NCBI GenBank assembly: GCA_947492185.1
Contig: CANLMR010000001.1
Span: 1,078,433-1,142,432 of the forward strand
DNA length: 64,000 bases
Direction: 5' to 3'
Origin: an uncultured Tenacibaculum sp.
GTDB taxonomy: Bacteria; Bacteroidota; Bacteroidia; Flavobacteriales; Flavobacteriaceae
Shown here: positions 18,969-28,347 of the stretch, one piece after another
How the letters are laid out: each line of letters starts with the position of its first letter
Position numbering within the stretch: position 1 is the stretch's first letter
Position numbers and translations under genes: made by a program
Notes under the pieces: generated by a model
Databases searched by the model: none
Told to the model about the DNA's origin: nothing
What the model saw: only the letters and a program-made list of their open reading frames with translations

Positions 18969-19514
18969 ATGATCATGAAGTATGTGAAATTTTTACCTTT
19001 TTTAGTATTCCTAATTACATCTTGTAGCTCAGTTAGAGTAGCAACTGATTATGATACAAAAGCAGATTTTAATCAATATCAAACCTTTGCATTTTATAAA
19101 CCTGGTATAGATAAAGCTTCAATTTCTGATTTAGATAAGAAGAGGATTATGAGAGCAATCGAAGCAGAATTGCTTGCTAAAGGAATGCAAAAATCTTCTA
19201 CTCCAGATGTGTTGGTGAGTATTTTCACGAAATCTAGAGAAAGAATTAATGTAAATGATAATAACTGGGGCTGGGGCTTTGGTTGGGGATGGAGCCCATG
19301 GATGTGGGGCGGTGCTGGCCGATTAAATGTAAATCAGTACACAGAAGGAACATTATTCATTGATATAATAGATGCAAGTAAAAAGGAGTTAATTTGGCAA
19401 GGAATAGGGTCGGGTGCTCTAGCGTTTAGGAATATAGAAAAGAGAGAAGCTCGAATTAAAGAGTTTGTAAAAGAAATACTTGAGAAATATCCTCCAGGAG
19501 CAGAAAAAGAATAA
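18969..19514 (+). CDS. DUF4136 family lipoprotein
   Basis: 181 residues. Lipoprotein signal ending LITSCSS, then VATDYDTKADFNQYQTFAFYKP and KKRIMRAIEAELLAKGMQ, the hallmarks of DUF4136, and a Gly/Trp-rich insert around WGWGFGWGWSPWMWGG. The family is found in the outer membrane or periplasm; role unknown. It starts six bases after hutU and is closed by a terminator, so it is read with the hut genes. A second ATG at 18975 is an equally good start. Confidence 0.85.
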   Translation: MIMKYVKFLPFLVFLITSCSSVRVATDYDTKADFNQYQTFAFYKPGIDKASISDLDKKRIMRAIEAELLAKGMQKSSTPDVLVSIFTKSRERINVNDNNWGWGFGWGWSPWMWGGAGRLNVNQYTEGTLFIDIIDASKKELIWQGIGSGALAFRNIEKREARIKEFVKEILEKYPPGAEKE

Positions 19515-19535
19515 TATTCAATTACTTGAAAAATT

Positions 19536-19577
19536 AAGCGTCAAATTAAGAATTTTCTTAGTTTGACGTTTTTTTTG
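19536..19577 (+). terminator. Terminator of the hut operon
   Basis: Long stem GCGTCAAATTAAGAA / TTCTTAGTTTGACGT followed by eight T residues. Confidence 0.85.
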
Positions 19578-19622
19578 TAACAAATAGTCTTTTCAATCTA
19601 CTTATTATAAAATTTATAACGA

Positions 19623-20516
19623 ATGAAACTAACCATTAAAAATTTAACAAAGACATATAAAAACGGTGTAAAAGCTATTGACAACTTAAATTTAGAGATA
19701 GGAAAAGGAATGTTTGGGTTATTAGGACCTAACGGAGCGGGGAAGTCATCTTTAATGAGAACAATAGCTACATTGCAAAGCCCAGATAAAGGATCTATTA
19801 CTTTTGATGGGATTAATATTTTACAGGATAAAATTGCGCTTAGAAAAGTATTAGGATATTTACCACAATCTTTTGGGGTATACCCAAAAATGTCAGCCGA
19901 AAATTTACTAGATTATTTTGCAACTTTAAAAGGAGTTTCATTTAAAACTGATCGACAAAAATTAGTTAAAGAAGTTTTAGAGATTACAAATTTATATGAG
20001 GTAAGAAAGAAATATGTAGCAGGTTATTCAGGAGGAATGAAACAGCGTTTCGGTATAGCACAACTTCTACTTAATAATCCAAAATTAATTATTGTTGATG
20101 AACCAACAGCAGGTTTAGATCCAGCAGAAAGACGTCGTTTTTTAAACGTACTTCGAGAAGTTGGTACTAATAGTACTGTGATTTTTTCAACTCATATTGT
20201 AGAGGATGTAAAAGAATTGTGTAATGAAATGGCAATTTTAAATGGAGGTAGAATTTTAAAACATTCAACACCAATAGAAGCTACAAAAGAAATTGAAGGG
20301 CTTATTTGGACAAAAAAAATAGATCGTGATGATTTAGAAAAACATGAAAAAGAGTATAATGTATTATCATCTAATTTTAATCAAGACAATACATTAACCA
20401 TTCGAGTATTTGCTGAAGAAAAACCTTCTGATGATTTTGAATCCGTAGCTGCTCAACTTGACGATGTATATTTTATCGCATTAAAAAAAGACGAACCAGA
20501 AGTTTCTTTAGCTTAA
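19623..20516 (+). CDS. ABC transporter ATP-binding protein
   Basis: 297 residues. Walker A GPNGAGKS (35-42), signature YSGGMKQR, and Walker B LIIVDEPTAGLDP mark an ABC-2 type export ATPase (CcmA/NatA-like). It sits 18 bases upstream of the large permease/peptidase fusion, its clear partner. Substrate unknown. It acts on the inner face of the cytoplasmic membrane. Confidence 0.93.
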   Translation: MKLTIKNLTKTYKNGVKAIDNLNLEIGKGMFGLLGPNGAGKSSLMRTIATLQSPDKGSITFDGINILQDKIALRKVLGYLPQSFGVYPKMSAENLLDYFATLKGVSFKTDRQKLVKEVLEITNLYEVRKKYVAGYSGGMKQRFGIAQLLLNNPKLIIVDEPTAGLDPAERRRFLNVLREVGTNSTVIFSTHIVEDVKELCNEMAILNGGRILKHSTPIEATKEIEGLIWTKKIDRDDLEKHEKEYNVLSSNFNQDNTLTIRVFAEEKPSDDFESVAAQLDDVYFIALKKDEPEVSLA

Positions 20517-20534
20517 TCAATACCTAAAATTATT

Positions 20535-23500
20535 ATGTTTACTACAATTTATAAACACGAAATAAGGTATTGGTTTAAGAAACCTGCCTTTTATATATAT
20601 TTAGCTATACTTTTTGTTGTTTCGATACTTTTTTCTACTTCAAGTGCTGGTTTTTTCGACACAGTTAGAGTTAGTGTTGGAGGAAATGAAATAGTAAATT
20701 CACCTATAAGTATAAATGGTTTGTTTAATTTAATGAGCCAAATAACCTTCTTTTTACTGCCTTCAATTATCGGGGTTACAATTTTTAGAGATTATAAAAG
20801 TGAAATGCATTCCATTTTATATTCCTATCCTTTTACAAAATCAAACTATTTATTTGCTAAGTTTTTTAGTGGTTTAACAATAGTTTCCTTGATTGTATTA
20901 GTAGCTGGAATAGGTATGGTAATCGGATTTAGATTGCCTGGAACAAATCCTGAGATAGTGGGTGCGTTTAACTTCAATTCATATTTACATTCATATTTGG
21001 TGTATGTTATACCTAATTTACTATTATTTGGTGCTATAGTTTTTGCTGTAGTAACCTTTAGTAGAAATATTGCTGCTGGTTTTATTAGTGTATTAATCGT
21101 AATGTTAATACAGGGTTTAATGGTTTCTATGATTGCTCAGCAAGAAAACAGACTTTTAACTGGCCTGGTTGATCCTTATGGTTTTTCTGCATTAGATTAT
21201 TATACACGCTACTGGACTTTAGCCGAGCAAAATGAGTTAGTACTTCCATTAGGTAGTATTGTTATTTACAATAGATTAATTTGGTTTGGTATTTCTAGTT
21301 TGGTTTTTGGATTTGTTTACAAAAAGTTTTCTTTTAGTCAAGGTGCAATTACATTCAATTGGTTTAAAAAAGAAAGAGAAATTAGAGCAATAAAGAAAAA
21401 CTTTGGTGGTATAACAAGAGTTAGATTACCTAAAGTAACATATGATTATTCTTTACTACATAACCTCAAAAGTGTATGGAAGCTATCTAAAATAGATTTC
21501 AAATATGTGGTTAAATCCTTACCATTTATTGCAATAGCATTAGTTGGAGTTATTTTAACTGTTGTAGGATTATCTCAAACAGGTTTAGTTTTTGGAACTG
21601 AAACATTACCCGTAACATGGAAAATGTTACAAACCAGTATGGGAACTTTTTCATTTTCAATGATTATTATCACGTTTTTGTATGCAGGTTTATTAGTGCA
21701 TCGAGGAAGTATGGTTAAAGCTAATCATTTAGTTGATGTAACTCCAACTCCAAATTGGGTGTTATGGTTGTCTAAATTAACAGCTTTATTAAAAGTACAG
21801 CTAGTAATTCTTGCATTAGTAATGTTGTCTGGGGTGATTTATCAAACTTATAAAGGTTATTACAATTATGAATTTGGTCATTATTTTTACGAACTATTCG
21901 TTTTACGATTTTTGCACTATGCAATATGGGCTATTTTAGCATTGTTTGTACAAACAATCCTACGAAACCCTTATGTAGGATTAGTTGTATTATTAGTAAT
22001 AAGTATTGGAACACCTTTTTTAGGAAACATTGGAATAGAACAATCAATCTTTAAATTTAATCAAGGTCCAAGTTTTAATTATTCAGATATGGATGGTTAT
22101 GGTTCTTCATTAGGAAGATATTTGACCTATAAAGGGTATTGGCTATTATTTGGTTCGGTTTTATTAGTATTAGCAAGTTTATTTTGGGTGCGTGGAATTC
22201 CTCATTCTTTTAAAGAGCGTCTAGCTATTTTCAAACAAAGATTTAATATTAAAACTGGAGCTATTTTAGCTGTAGTATTTGTGCTTTTCTTAGGATTAGG
22301 AGGAAGGATTTATTATGAAAATAATATTAAAAATGAGCGTAGATCTAGTAAAGAAGGAGAAGAACTTAGAGTAGAGTGGGAAAAGAAATATAAAAAGTAT
22401 CAAGGTAAAGCTCAACCTAGAATTGTAGCTGTAAATGTGAATATGAATATTTACCCTAAAGCATACAATTTTAACTCTTCAGGTACATATACAATGATTA
22501 ATAAGACAGCTGAAGTTATTGATAGTTTGTTTTTAAACCATAATGATTATCCTAGTACGTTTAAGTTTAATAAAGATACTGATTTAGTACAAGAGGATAC
22601 GATTTTCAATTTTGATATTTATAAATTAAAGAAACCATTACAACCAGGAGATAGTTTAGAGCTAAATTTCACAGTGAAAAATAAACCAAATACTTTCTGG
22701 AGAAAGAATTCACCAGTTCGTGAGAATGGTACATTTATGAATAGCGGAATATTTCCTTCTTTAGGTTATTCAGATGGAAGTGAGTTAAGAGATGATCAAA
22801 CACGAAAAAAATATGGATTGCCTAAGAATGATCTTAAACCACATCCTTCAGATACTACTGCATTAGGAGATACTTATATTTCAAAAGACAGTGATTGGGT
22901 TGATTTTGAAGCTACGGTTTCTACTAGTAATGATCAAATAGCTATTGCTCCAGGGTATTTACAAAAAGAATGGGAAGAAGATGGGCGTAGATATTTTCAT
23001 TATAAAATGGATAGTAAAATTTTAAATTTCTATGCTTTTAATTCTGCTAGATATGAAGTAAAGAAAGATAAATGGAATGATGTAAATCTTGAAATCTATT
23101 ATCATAAAGGACATGAGTTTAATTTGGATAGAATGATGGATGGTATTAAAGCTTCTTTAGATTATAATTCTAAAAACTTTAGTCCGTATCAACACAAGCA
23201 AGTTCGAATTATTGAATTCCCTAAAACAGGAGGAAGCTTTGCGCAATCATTCCCAAATACAATTCCGTATTCAGAATCTATAGGTTTTATAGCAGATGTT
23301 AATGAAGAAGATGAAGGTGTAGATTATCCTTTTGCAGTTACAGTTCATGAATTAGCACATCAATGGTGGGCTCATCAAGTTATAGGAGCTGATGTTTTAG
23401 GAGCTACAATGCTTTCAGAAAGCTTATCTGAATATGTATCGTTAAAAGTTTTAGAACATAAAGCAGGTAAAACAGAAATGCGTAAATTTTTAAAGAAATC

Positions 23501-24188
23501 ATTAGATGGATATTTAACACAAAGAACTTTTGAGAGAAAGAGGGAAAAACCACTAATGTATAATGATGGTCAAGGATATATTCGTTATCAAAAAGGATCT
23601 TTAGTCTTTTATGCGCTTAGTGATTATATAGGTGAAGAAAATCTTAATAATGCGTTGAAAGAATATGTTGAGAAAGTTAAATTTCAAGAAGCACCATACA
23701 CAACATCTATTGAAATGGTTGATTATATTAGAGAGAAAACTCCTGATAGTTTACAATATGTAATTAAAGATATGTTTGAAACTATTACTCTTTATAGAAA
23801 TAAAATAGTTGAAACTTCTTTTAAGGAATTAGACAATGGTAAATATCAAGTAGATATTGAATTTAATGTAAGTAAATATCGCAATGATGATTTAGGTAAA
23901 CGTTATTATGGAGAAAAAGTAGGAGATACTCTATCTTATAAAACAGATAAAATGAAAAAGCCTATTTTATCAGTTCCTTTAGCTGACTATATTGATATAG
24001 GTATCTTCGGAGAAGAAGAAGTAGAAGGAAAGAAGAAAGAAGTAGAGCTGTATTTTAAGAAGCATAAGATTAATTCAATAAATAATAAAATCTCTATTAT
24101 AGTTGATAAAAAGCCTGTAGAGGTTGGTGTTGATCCTTACAATAAATTGATAGATACACAATCCGGTGATAATAGAAGAAAATTATAA
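20535..24188 (+). CDS. ABC-2 permease fused to M1-type aminopeptidase domain
   Basis: 1217 residues. The N-terminal half has two sets of about six membrane segments (ABC-2 permease, residues about 15-275 and 330-600). After residue about 620 comes an extracytoplasmic M1 gluzincin domain with the HELAH zinc motif at 938-942, a WW pair after it and a downstream SES glutamate as third ligand. The GxMEN motif of classical M1 exopeptidases is not evident. Paired with the ATPase just upstream. This architecture recurs in Bacteroidota, but its substrate and whether proteolysis drives or follows transport are unknown. Confidence 0.88.
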   Translation: MFTTIYKHEIRYWFKKPAFYIYLAILFVVSILFSTSSAGFFDTVRVSVGGNEIVNSPISINGLFNLMSQITFFLLPSIIGVTIFRDYKSEMHSILYSYPFTKSNYLFAKFFSGLTIVSLIVLVAGIGMVIGFRLPGTNPEIVGAFNFNSYLHSYLVYVIPNLLLFGAIVFAVVTFSRNIAAGFISVLIVMLIQGLMVSMIAQQENRLLTGLVDPYGFSALDYYTRYWTLAEQNELVLPLGSIVIYNRLIWFGISSLVFGFVYKKFSFSQGAITFNWFKKEREIRAIKKNFGGITRVRLPKVTYDYSLLHNLKSVWKLSKIDFKYVVKSLPFIAIALVGVILTVVGLSQTGLVFGTETLPVTWKMLQTSMGTFSFSMIIITFLYAGLLVHRGSMVKANHLVDVTPTPNWVLWLSKLTALLKVQLVILALVMLSGVIYQTYKGYYNYEFGHYFYELFVLRFLHYAIWAILALFVQTILRNPYVGLVVLLVISIGTPFLGNIGIEQSIFKFNQGPSFNYSDMDGYGSSLGRYLTYKGYWLLFGSVLLVLASLFWVRGIPHSFKERLAIFKQRFNIKTGAILAVVFVLFLGLGGRIYYENNIKNERRSSKEGEELRVEWEKKYKKYQGKAQPRIVAVNVNMNIYPKAYNFNSSGTYTMINKTAEVIDSLFLNHNDYPSTFKFNKDTDLVQEDTIFNFDIYKLKKPLQPGDSLELNFTVKNKPNTFWRKNSPVRENGTFMNSGIFPSLGYSDGSELRDDQTRKKYGLPKNDLKPHPSDTTALGDTYISKDSDWVDFEATVSTSNDQIAIAPGYLQKEWEEDGRRYFHYKMDSKILNFYAFNSARYEVKKDKWNDVNLEIYYHKGHEFNLDRMMDGIKASLDYNSKNFSPYQHKQVRIIEFPKTGGSFAQSFPNTIPYSESIGFIADVNEEDEGVDYPFAVTVHELAHQWWAHQVIGADVLGATMLSESLSEYVSLKVLEHKAGKTEMRKFLKKSLDGYLTQRTFERKREKPLMYNDGQGYIRYQKGSLVFYALSDYIGEENLNNALKEYVEKVKFQEAPYTTSIEMVDYIREKTPDSLQYVIKDMFETITLYRNKIVETSFKELDNGKYQVDIEFNVSKYRNDDLGKRYYGEKVGDTLSYKTDKMKKPILSVPLADYIDIGIFGEEEVEGKKKEVELYFKKHKINSINNKISIIVDKKPVEVGVDPYNKLIDTQSGDNRRKL

Positions 24189-24192
24189 ATTT

Positions 24193-24219
24193 TAAACCTC
24201 CTGAAAAGGAGGTTTTTTA
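24193..24219 (+). terminator. Terminator after the permease/peptidase fusion
   Basis: Stem AACCTCC / GGAGGTT with a six-base loop and six T residues. Confidence 0.8.
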
Positions 24220-24249
24220 TTTTCGAACTATATCTTCTGGGTAAAGTAA

Positions 24250-24257
24250 TATATTTG
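24250..24257 (+). promoter_or_regulatory. -7 element before the 55-aa Cys-rich protein
   Basis: TATATTTG matches TAnnTTTG and ends four bases before the ATG at 24262, again implying a leaderless or nearly leaderless transcript. No clear -33 element is seen. Confidence 0.45.
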
Positions 24258-24261
24258 TATT

Positions 24262-24429
24262 ATGAAGAAAATATTGAAGCCCACTCCAGATGAGTATTAT
24301 GTAAACGAACAAGGCTATAGAGTTTTTAAAGAGGCTTACCATTTAAGAAGAGGATACTGTTGTAAAAGTGGGTGTAAACATTGTCCGTATGGGTATGATA
24401 AAAGAACAGATAGTATTAAAAAAGTGTGA
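24262..24429 (+). CDS. DUF5522-like Cys-rich small protein
   Basis: 55 residues, start MKKILKPTPDEYYVNEQGYRV, end at TGA 24427-24429. The core RGYCCKSGCKHCPYGY has four cysteines in CC-x3-C-x2-C spacing, as in the DUF5522 family, and could bind a metal; that is inference. Short, with its own -7 promoter element. Its stop codon overlaps the ECF-like promoter (24423-24450) that appears to serve the next gene. Confidence 0.78.
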   Translation: MKKILKPTPDEYYVNEQGYRVFKEAYHLRRGYCCKSGCKHCPYGYDKRTDSIKKV

Positions 24430-24450
24430 CTTTTTAATAAATAAAGTATC
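24423..24450 (+). promoter_or_regulatory. ECF-like promoter of the DUF4197 gene, shared with the small-RNA array
   Basis: GTGACTT at 24424-24430 is followed after 13 bases by GTATCAAA. The same GTGACTT-N13-GTGTC arrangement opens all four small-RNA units at 32.7-33.6 kb. An ACTT -35 and GTC -10 about 15-16 bases apart is an ECF-sigma-like design. Confidence 0.5.
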
Positions 24451-24473
24451 AAAACAATAAACAAGTTTTAAAA

Positions 24474-25184
24474 ATGATTAAAAGAGTAGTATTAGTATTT
24501 GTGGCATTACAATTTGTTGCCTGTGCAGAGTTACAAAAAATAGCAAGTCAATTACCTCAAGGAGGAGCTTTAACGCAAGCTCAAATTGGGTCGGGTTTAC
24601 GTCAAGCTTTAGATAATGGAATTCAACACCAAGTTTCTAAACTTACTGCTACAGATGGTTTTTATAGAAATGAACTAGTTAAGATTTTATTACCTAAAGA
24701 GTTACAGGTTGTAGATCAAGGCTTAAGAAAAATAGGTTTAAGTAGTTTGGCAAATGAAGGAATTAAAGCATTAAACAGAGCAGCGGAAGATGCGGTTAAA
24801 ACTGCTACACCAATTTTTGTAAATGCTGTTAAAGATATTACATTCAATGATGCTAAAAATATCTTACTAGGCAATGATAATGCGGCTACTTCGTATTTAC
24901 AAGGAAAAACAAATTCTGCTTTATATTCTAAATTTAATCCAGTTATTAAAAACTCATTTGGTAAGGTTGGAGCAGATAAAATTTGGGCAAACCTTATTAA
25001 TAAATACAATAGTATTCCATTTGTTACTAAAGTGAATCCTGATTTAACTGATTATGTTACAACAGAAGCTTTAAATGGTGTATTTACCATGATTGCTGTT
25101 GAGGAAAAAGGAATTCGAAATAAAATAGGATTACGCAATACGGATTTACTAAGACGTGTTTTTGCTTTGCAAGATAATAGGTAG
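24474..25184 (+). CDS. DUF4197 family lipoprotein
   Basis: 236 residues. Lipobox in FVALQFVACAE; then GLRQALDNGIQHQVSKLTATDGFYRNELVKILLP, KTATPIFVNAVKDITFNDAKNIL and YLQGKTNSALYSKFNPVI, which are the DUF4197 signatures. All-helical, probably periplasmic or outer-membrane-anchored. Function unknown. Its upstream region carries the ECF-like promoter at 24423-24450, so it may be under envelope-stress-type control. Confidence 0.88.
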   Translation: MIKRVVLVFVALQFVACAELQKIASQLPQGGALTQAQIGSGLRQALDNGIQHQVSKLTATDGFYRNELVKILLPKELQVVDQGLRKIGLSSLANEGIKALNRAAEDAVKTATPIFVNAVKDITFNDAKNILLGNDNAATSYLQGKTNSALYSKFNPVIKNSFGKVGADKIWANLINKYNSIPFVTKVNPDLTDYVTTEALNGVFTMIAVEEKGIRNKIGLRNTDLLRRVFALQDNR

Positions 25185-25245
25185 TGTTAAATATTTGAAA
25201 TTCAGATTTTTATTATTATATTTAATGTGAAAATCTAATTAGCAA

Positions 25246-25431
25246 ATGTCACGTGTAATTCAATTAAATAGATACAAGAAACACTTACAAGAGCGCTATA
25301 ATAAACTTGTAGAACGTTCTAAAGACTATAAGTATGTTGATGAAGCGAAAAGTGATATGGCATCGTATAAAGCAATGAAAATTCGAGAAAAAATTAATAG
25401 AGTTAATTACTTAGACAATTCTCTGGTGTAA
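25246..25431 (+). CDS. Small basic conserved hypothetical protein
   Basis: 61 residues, highly charged (start MSRVIQLNRYKKHLQERYNKL), helical, with no signal peptide. No family is recognised with certainty. Its 3' end overlaps the convergent binding-protein gene by 21 bases, which is unusual in this gene-spaced genome but does not disrupt either frame. Confidence 0.6.
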   Translation: MSRVIQLNRYKKHLQERYNKLVERSKDYKYVDEAKSDMASYKAMKIREKINRVNYLDNSLV

Positions 25432-26166
25432 TTTTTTGAAATAGTCAAAAGCTTTTAACATTCTGCTGCCGTACCATGAAAATAGTTCTCCATCTACAAA
25501 TACTGTTTTAGCATGGTGAGTACATCTTCCAATTTCAAAAGCATGCTCTTCTTTGAAAGGGTATGGTTCTGATGAAAGTAAAACTAAATCTGGATCTCCT
25601 TCGAGTCGTATTTTTTTTAATACAACTTCAGGATATCTTTCCTTGTCCTTGTAAATATTATCAAACTTGTTCAGTACTAGAATGTGATTGATAAAAGTAT
25701 TATTTGCAGCAACCATCCATGGGTTTCTCCAAATAAAATAAGCAACCTTTTTAGGTTCTATATCTTTTATGAATTCCTTGAAATCTGTTAGCTTAAAATT
25801 AAGCTTATGAATAATGTTTTGAGCTTCAGTTCTACAAGAAAAAAAAGAGCCATATTCTTCAATAAGGTTTACGGTATCCGATAGTGTATAGATTTCAGAA
25901 ACATGTACTTCTGCTATTTCAGAGCAAGCTTCAACAATTTCTTTTGTGTTTTCTTCTTTATTACAAAGAATAATATCAGGCTGTAAAGCTTTTATTTTTT
26001 CAAGTTTAATGTTCTTTGTTCCTCCAACAATCGTTTTTGTTTGTTTGAGATGAAACGGATGTACGCAAAACTTTGTAATACCTACTATTCTATCTTCTAA
26101 TCCCAAATCAATTAATAGTTCAGTTTGACTTGGGACTAGAGATATAATTCTTTTATAGTTCTTCAC
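25411..26166 (-). CDS. BtuF/FhuD-like helical-backbone metal-receptor protein
   Basis: 251 residues. RIISLVPSQTELLIDLGLEDRIVGIT and LEKIKALQPDIILCNKEEN are typical of class III periplasmic binding proteins for cobalamin or Fe-siderophore complexes. There is no signal peptide, so it may be cytoplasmic, as in the Bacteroidota group of short cobalamin-binding-like proteins. No ABC partner lies nearby. It is 22 bases downstream of the arylsulfotransferase-like gene in the same direction. Confidence 0.75.
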   Translation of the reverse strand: MKNYKRIISLVPSQTELLIDLGLEDRIVGITKFCVHPFHLKQTKTIVGGTKNIKLEKIKALQPDIILCNKEENTKEIVEACSEIAEVHVSEIYTLSDTVNLIEEYGSFFSCRTEAQNIIHKLNFKLTDFKEFIKDIEPKKVAYFIWRNPWMVAANNTFINHILVLNKFDNIYKDKERYPEVVLKKIRLEGDPDLVLLSSEPYPFKEEHAFEIGRCTHHAKTVFVDGELFSWYGSRMLKAFDYFKKLHQRIV

Positions 26167-26188
26167 TTTCGAAGTGTCTTTGATAGAC

Positions 26189-27436
26189 TTATTTTTTAAG
26201 ATTTACAACCGCTGTACTAGTAGTTTTATATGGGTACCCTCTCCAGAAAAAACCTCCTTTATTGTATTGCCATACTAATTCTTTAGCAGCAGTAACTTCC
26301 CAATATCCAAAATCACCTTCAGTAATAATTGTATTTCCGTTTTCAGTTCTATAAGCTCCCGAAACTTTAGATGAAAATAAATTCGTATCTGTATAAGACC
26401 AAACTGCAGTAGGAGGAGTATTAAAATCAAAAGGATTAGGAAGTTGTAATTCGAATACTACCGATTGATTTTGATCAGAACCATTATTGAAAATTAACAT
26501 ATTTCCAGCTCCAGGTAAGTTGTCGTTAATAATATTACATGCATGGTTATTGGAGAATAATTGCGTTCCTGTGTTTTTTGAAGTAGAAGGATTTCCAAAT
26601 CTATATAATAAGTTTCCTCCTTTATTATAATTCCCTCCAGTATTGGTTTTAGCTTGTTCAGTTGTTGTACTATGATCTATTGCCCAAACCTCATGATAAA
26701 AGTTTACGCTAATAAAAATAATATCGTTTTTCTCATCATATTCTAGAGCATTTGCGTGCATAATATCCCCATTGTCAAGATTGTTGAAATTGACATCAAT
26801 TAACTGAGGATTATCAGAAACAGAACCAAAATTCATTTTTGTATTATCTGCATCCTGAATTAAATGATCCCATGAACTCCATTTCCATACAATTTGGTTT
26901 GTTGAAGGGTTAACTTCAATAACCGATTCTATATATACATCTTTATCTAATTGGTATCCTCTATCTTGAGCTTCAATAGCAGTTTTCTTTTCCCAAACTA
27001 ATGCAATAATATTACCGTTTGGAAGCCTTTCTATATCATGATGTAAATTGTAATCATCCGTAGAGTATACAAATTGCCAATCAATTGAATTGTCTGGGTT
27101 TATAACTTGTATTTGTCCTCCAGATCCTCCAAAAGTGATTTTATCATTATCAGTTTTTAAGATAGCTAAAAGTTTACCGCTATCTTCTAAATATGCATCA
27201 TTTCCTAATTCATTAGTTAACGTCCATTCGTGGAATTTTTTTCCATCTTTCTGAAGTAAGTATACTTCATCAGCACCAGCATCTGAAACCAAAACAAGAT
27301 TATCACTAATTTTTTCTGGTTCATAAACCAAAACTTCATCCGTTAATTCAGGAACAACAGGAGCTTTTTCTGTATCATTAGAACAAGACCATAATAATAA
27401 AGTAACTGCTAGGATAAGGAATAGATTATTTTTCAT
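26189..27436 (-). CDS. Aryl-sulfotransferase (ASST)-like lipoprotein
   Basis: 415 residues. Lipoprotein signal ending LLLWSCSN. The body is a six-bladed propeller of the arylsulfotransferase family: KKFHEWTLTNELGNDAYLEDSG, LHHDIERLPNGNIIALVWE, DIMHANALEYDEKNDIIFISVNFYHEVWAI and a final TAVWSYTDTNLF segment. The enzymatic ASST family transfers sulfate between phenols; here the catalytic histidine context HHDIE is visible, but activity is uncertain. It shares its direction with the binding-protein gene and pyrF. Confidence 0.75.
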   Translation of the reverse strand: MKNNLFLILAVTLLLWSCSNDTEKAPVVPELTDEVLVYEPEKISDNLVLVSDAGADEVYLLQKDGKKFHEWTLTNELGNDAYLEDSGKLLAILKTDNDKITFGGSGGQIQVINPDNSIDWQFVYSTDDYNLHHDIERLPNGNIIALVWEKKTAIEAQDRGYQLDKDVYIESVIEVNPSTNQIVWKWSSWDHLIQDADNTKMNFGSVSDNPQLIDVNFNNLDNGDIMHANALEYDEKNDIIFISVNFYHEVWAIDHSTTTEQAKTNTGGNYNKGGNLLYRFGNPSTSKNTGTQLFSNNHACNIINDNLPGAGNMLIFNNGSDQNQSVVFELQLPNPFDFNTPPTAVWSYTDTNLFSSKVSGAYRTENGNTIITEGDFGYWEVTAAKELVWQYNKGGFFWRGYPYKTTSTAVVNLKK

Positions 27437-27463
27437 TGTATTAATTAAAGTTTGAATGGCAAT

Positions 27464-28282
27464 TTACGATAAATTTAAAATTTCTTCCATCTCATTCTGA
27501 AGGGCTGCAGCTTTTTCAGACGAAGCTTTAGCAAAATCCTTACCATTACCAGCATAAATAATTCCTCTTGATGAATTAATTAATAGACCAATGTTTTCAT
27601 TCATTCCATATTTACAAACATCTTGTAAGTTTCCTCCTTGAGCTCCTACTCCTGGAACTAACAAAAAACTATCTGGTATAATTTGTCTTATTTCACCTAG
27701 ATATTCTGCTTTGGTTGCTCCGACAACATACATTAAGTTTGATGAATTTTGCCACGTTTTAGAGGTTTCTAAAACCTTTTTATATACTTCTTGATTGTCA
27801 ATTTTTTGTGTTTGAAAGTCAAATGCTCCTTGATTTGAAGTAAGCGCTAGCAAAATGGTGTGTTTATTTTCAAATGCTAAAAACGGTTCAACGGAATCTT
27901 TACCCATGTAAGGAGCAACTGTAACAGAGTCGAAAGATAAATCTTCAAAAAAAGCTTTTGCGTACATCGTTGAGGTGTTTCCAATATCTCCACGTTTTGC
28001 ATCAGCAATTGTAAAAATTTCAGGATGATTTTCATTAATGTAGTTAATCGTTTTCTCTAAAGCTTTCCAACCTTTAATACCGTAAGCTTCATAAAAAGCG
28101 GTGTTTGGTTTATAAGCAACACATAAATGATGAGTTGCATCAATAATTTCTTTGTTAAAAGCAAAAATTGGATCTTCTTCAGCTAATAAATGTTCTGGAA
28201 TTTTATTTAAATCTACATCTAACCCAATACATAAAAAGGATTTCTTTCGTTTAATTTCTGCTACTAGTTGTTGTGTTGTCAT
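27464..28282 (-). CDS. pyrF: Orotidine 5'-phosphate decarboxylase (type 2)
   Basis: 272 residues. The last step of de novo UMP synthesis. The motif [10 protein letters not shown] carries the catalytic Asp-Lys-Asp set. [14 protein letters not shown] at the start and [13 protein letters not shown] near the phosphate site define the PyrF type 2 family, longer than the E. coli form. Cytoplasmic. Divergent from the OppB-like permease gene. Confidence 0.94.
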   Translation of the reverse strand: MTTQQLVAEIKRKKSFLCIGLDVDLNKIPEHLLAEEDPIFAFNKEIIDATHHLCVAYKPNTAFYEAYGIKGWKALEKTINYINENHPEIFTIADAKRGDIGNTSTMYAKAFFEDLSFDSVTVAPYMGKDSVEPFLAFENKHTILLALTSNQGAFDFQTQKIDNQEVYKKVLETSKTWQNSSNLMYVVGATKAEYLGEIRQIIPDSFLLVPGVGAQGGNLQDVCKYGMNENIGLLINSSRGIIYAGNGKDFAKASSEKAAALQNEMEEILNLS

Positions 28283-28333
28283 TTTTTACAGATGATAAGA
28301 GTTGCGCAAAAGTAAATATTTTAAACTTTCTAG

Positions 28334-28341
28334 TATCTTTG
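28334..28341 (+). promoter_or_regulatory. -7 element before the OppB-like permease
   Basis: TATCTTTG matches TAnnTTTG and ends seven bases before the ATG at 28348, so the 5' leader would be zero to very short. Confidence 0.45.
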
Positions 28342-28347
28342 TTTTAG

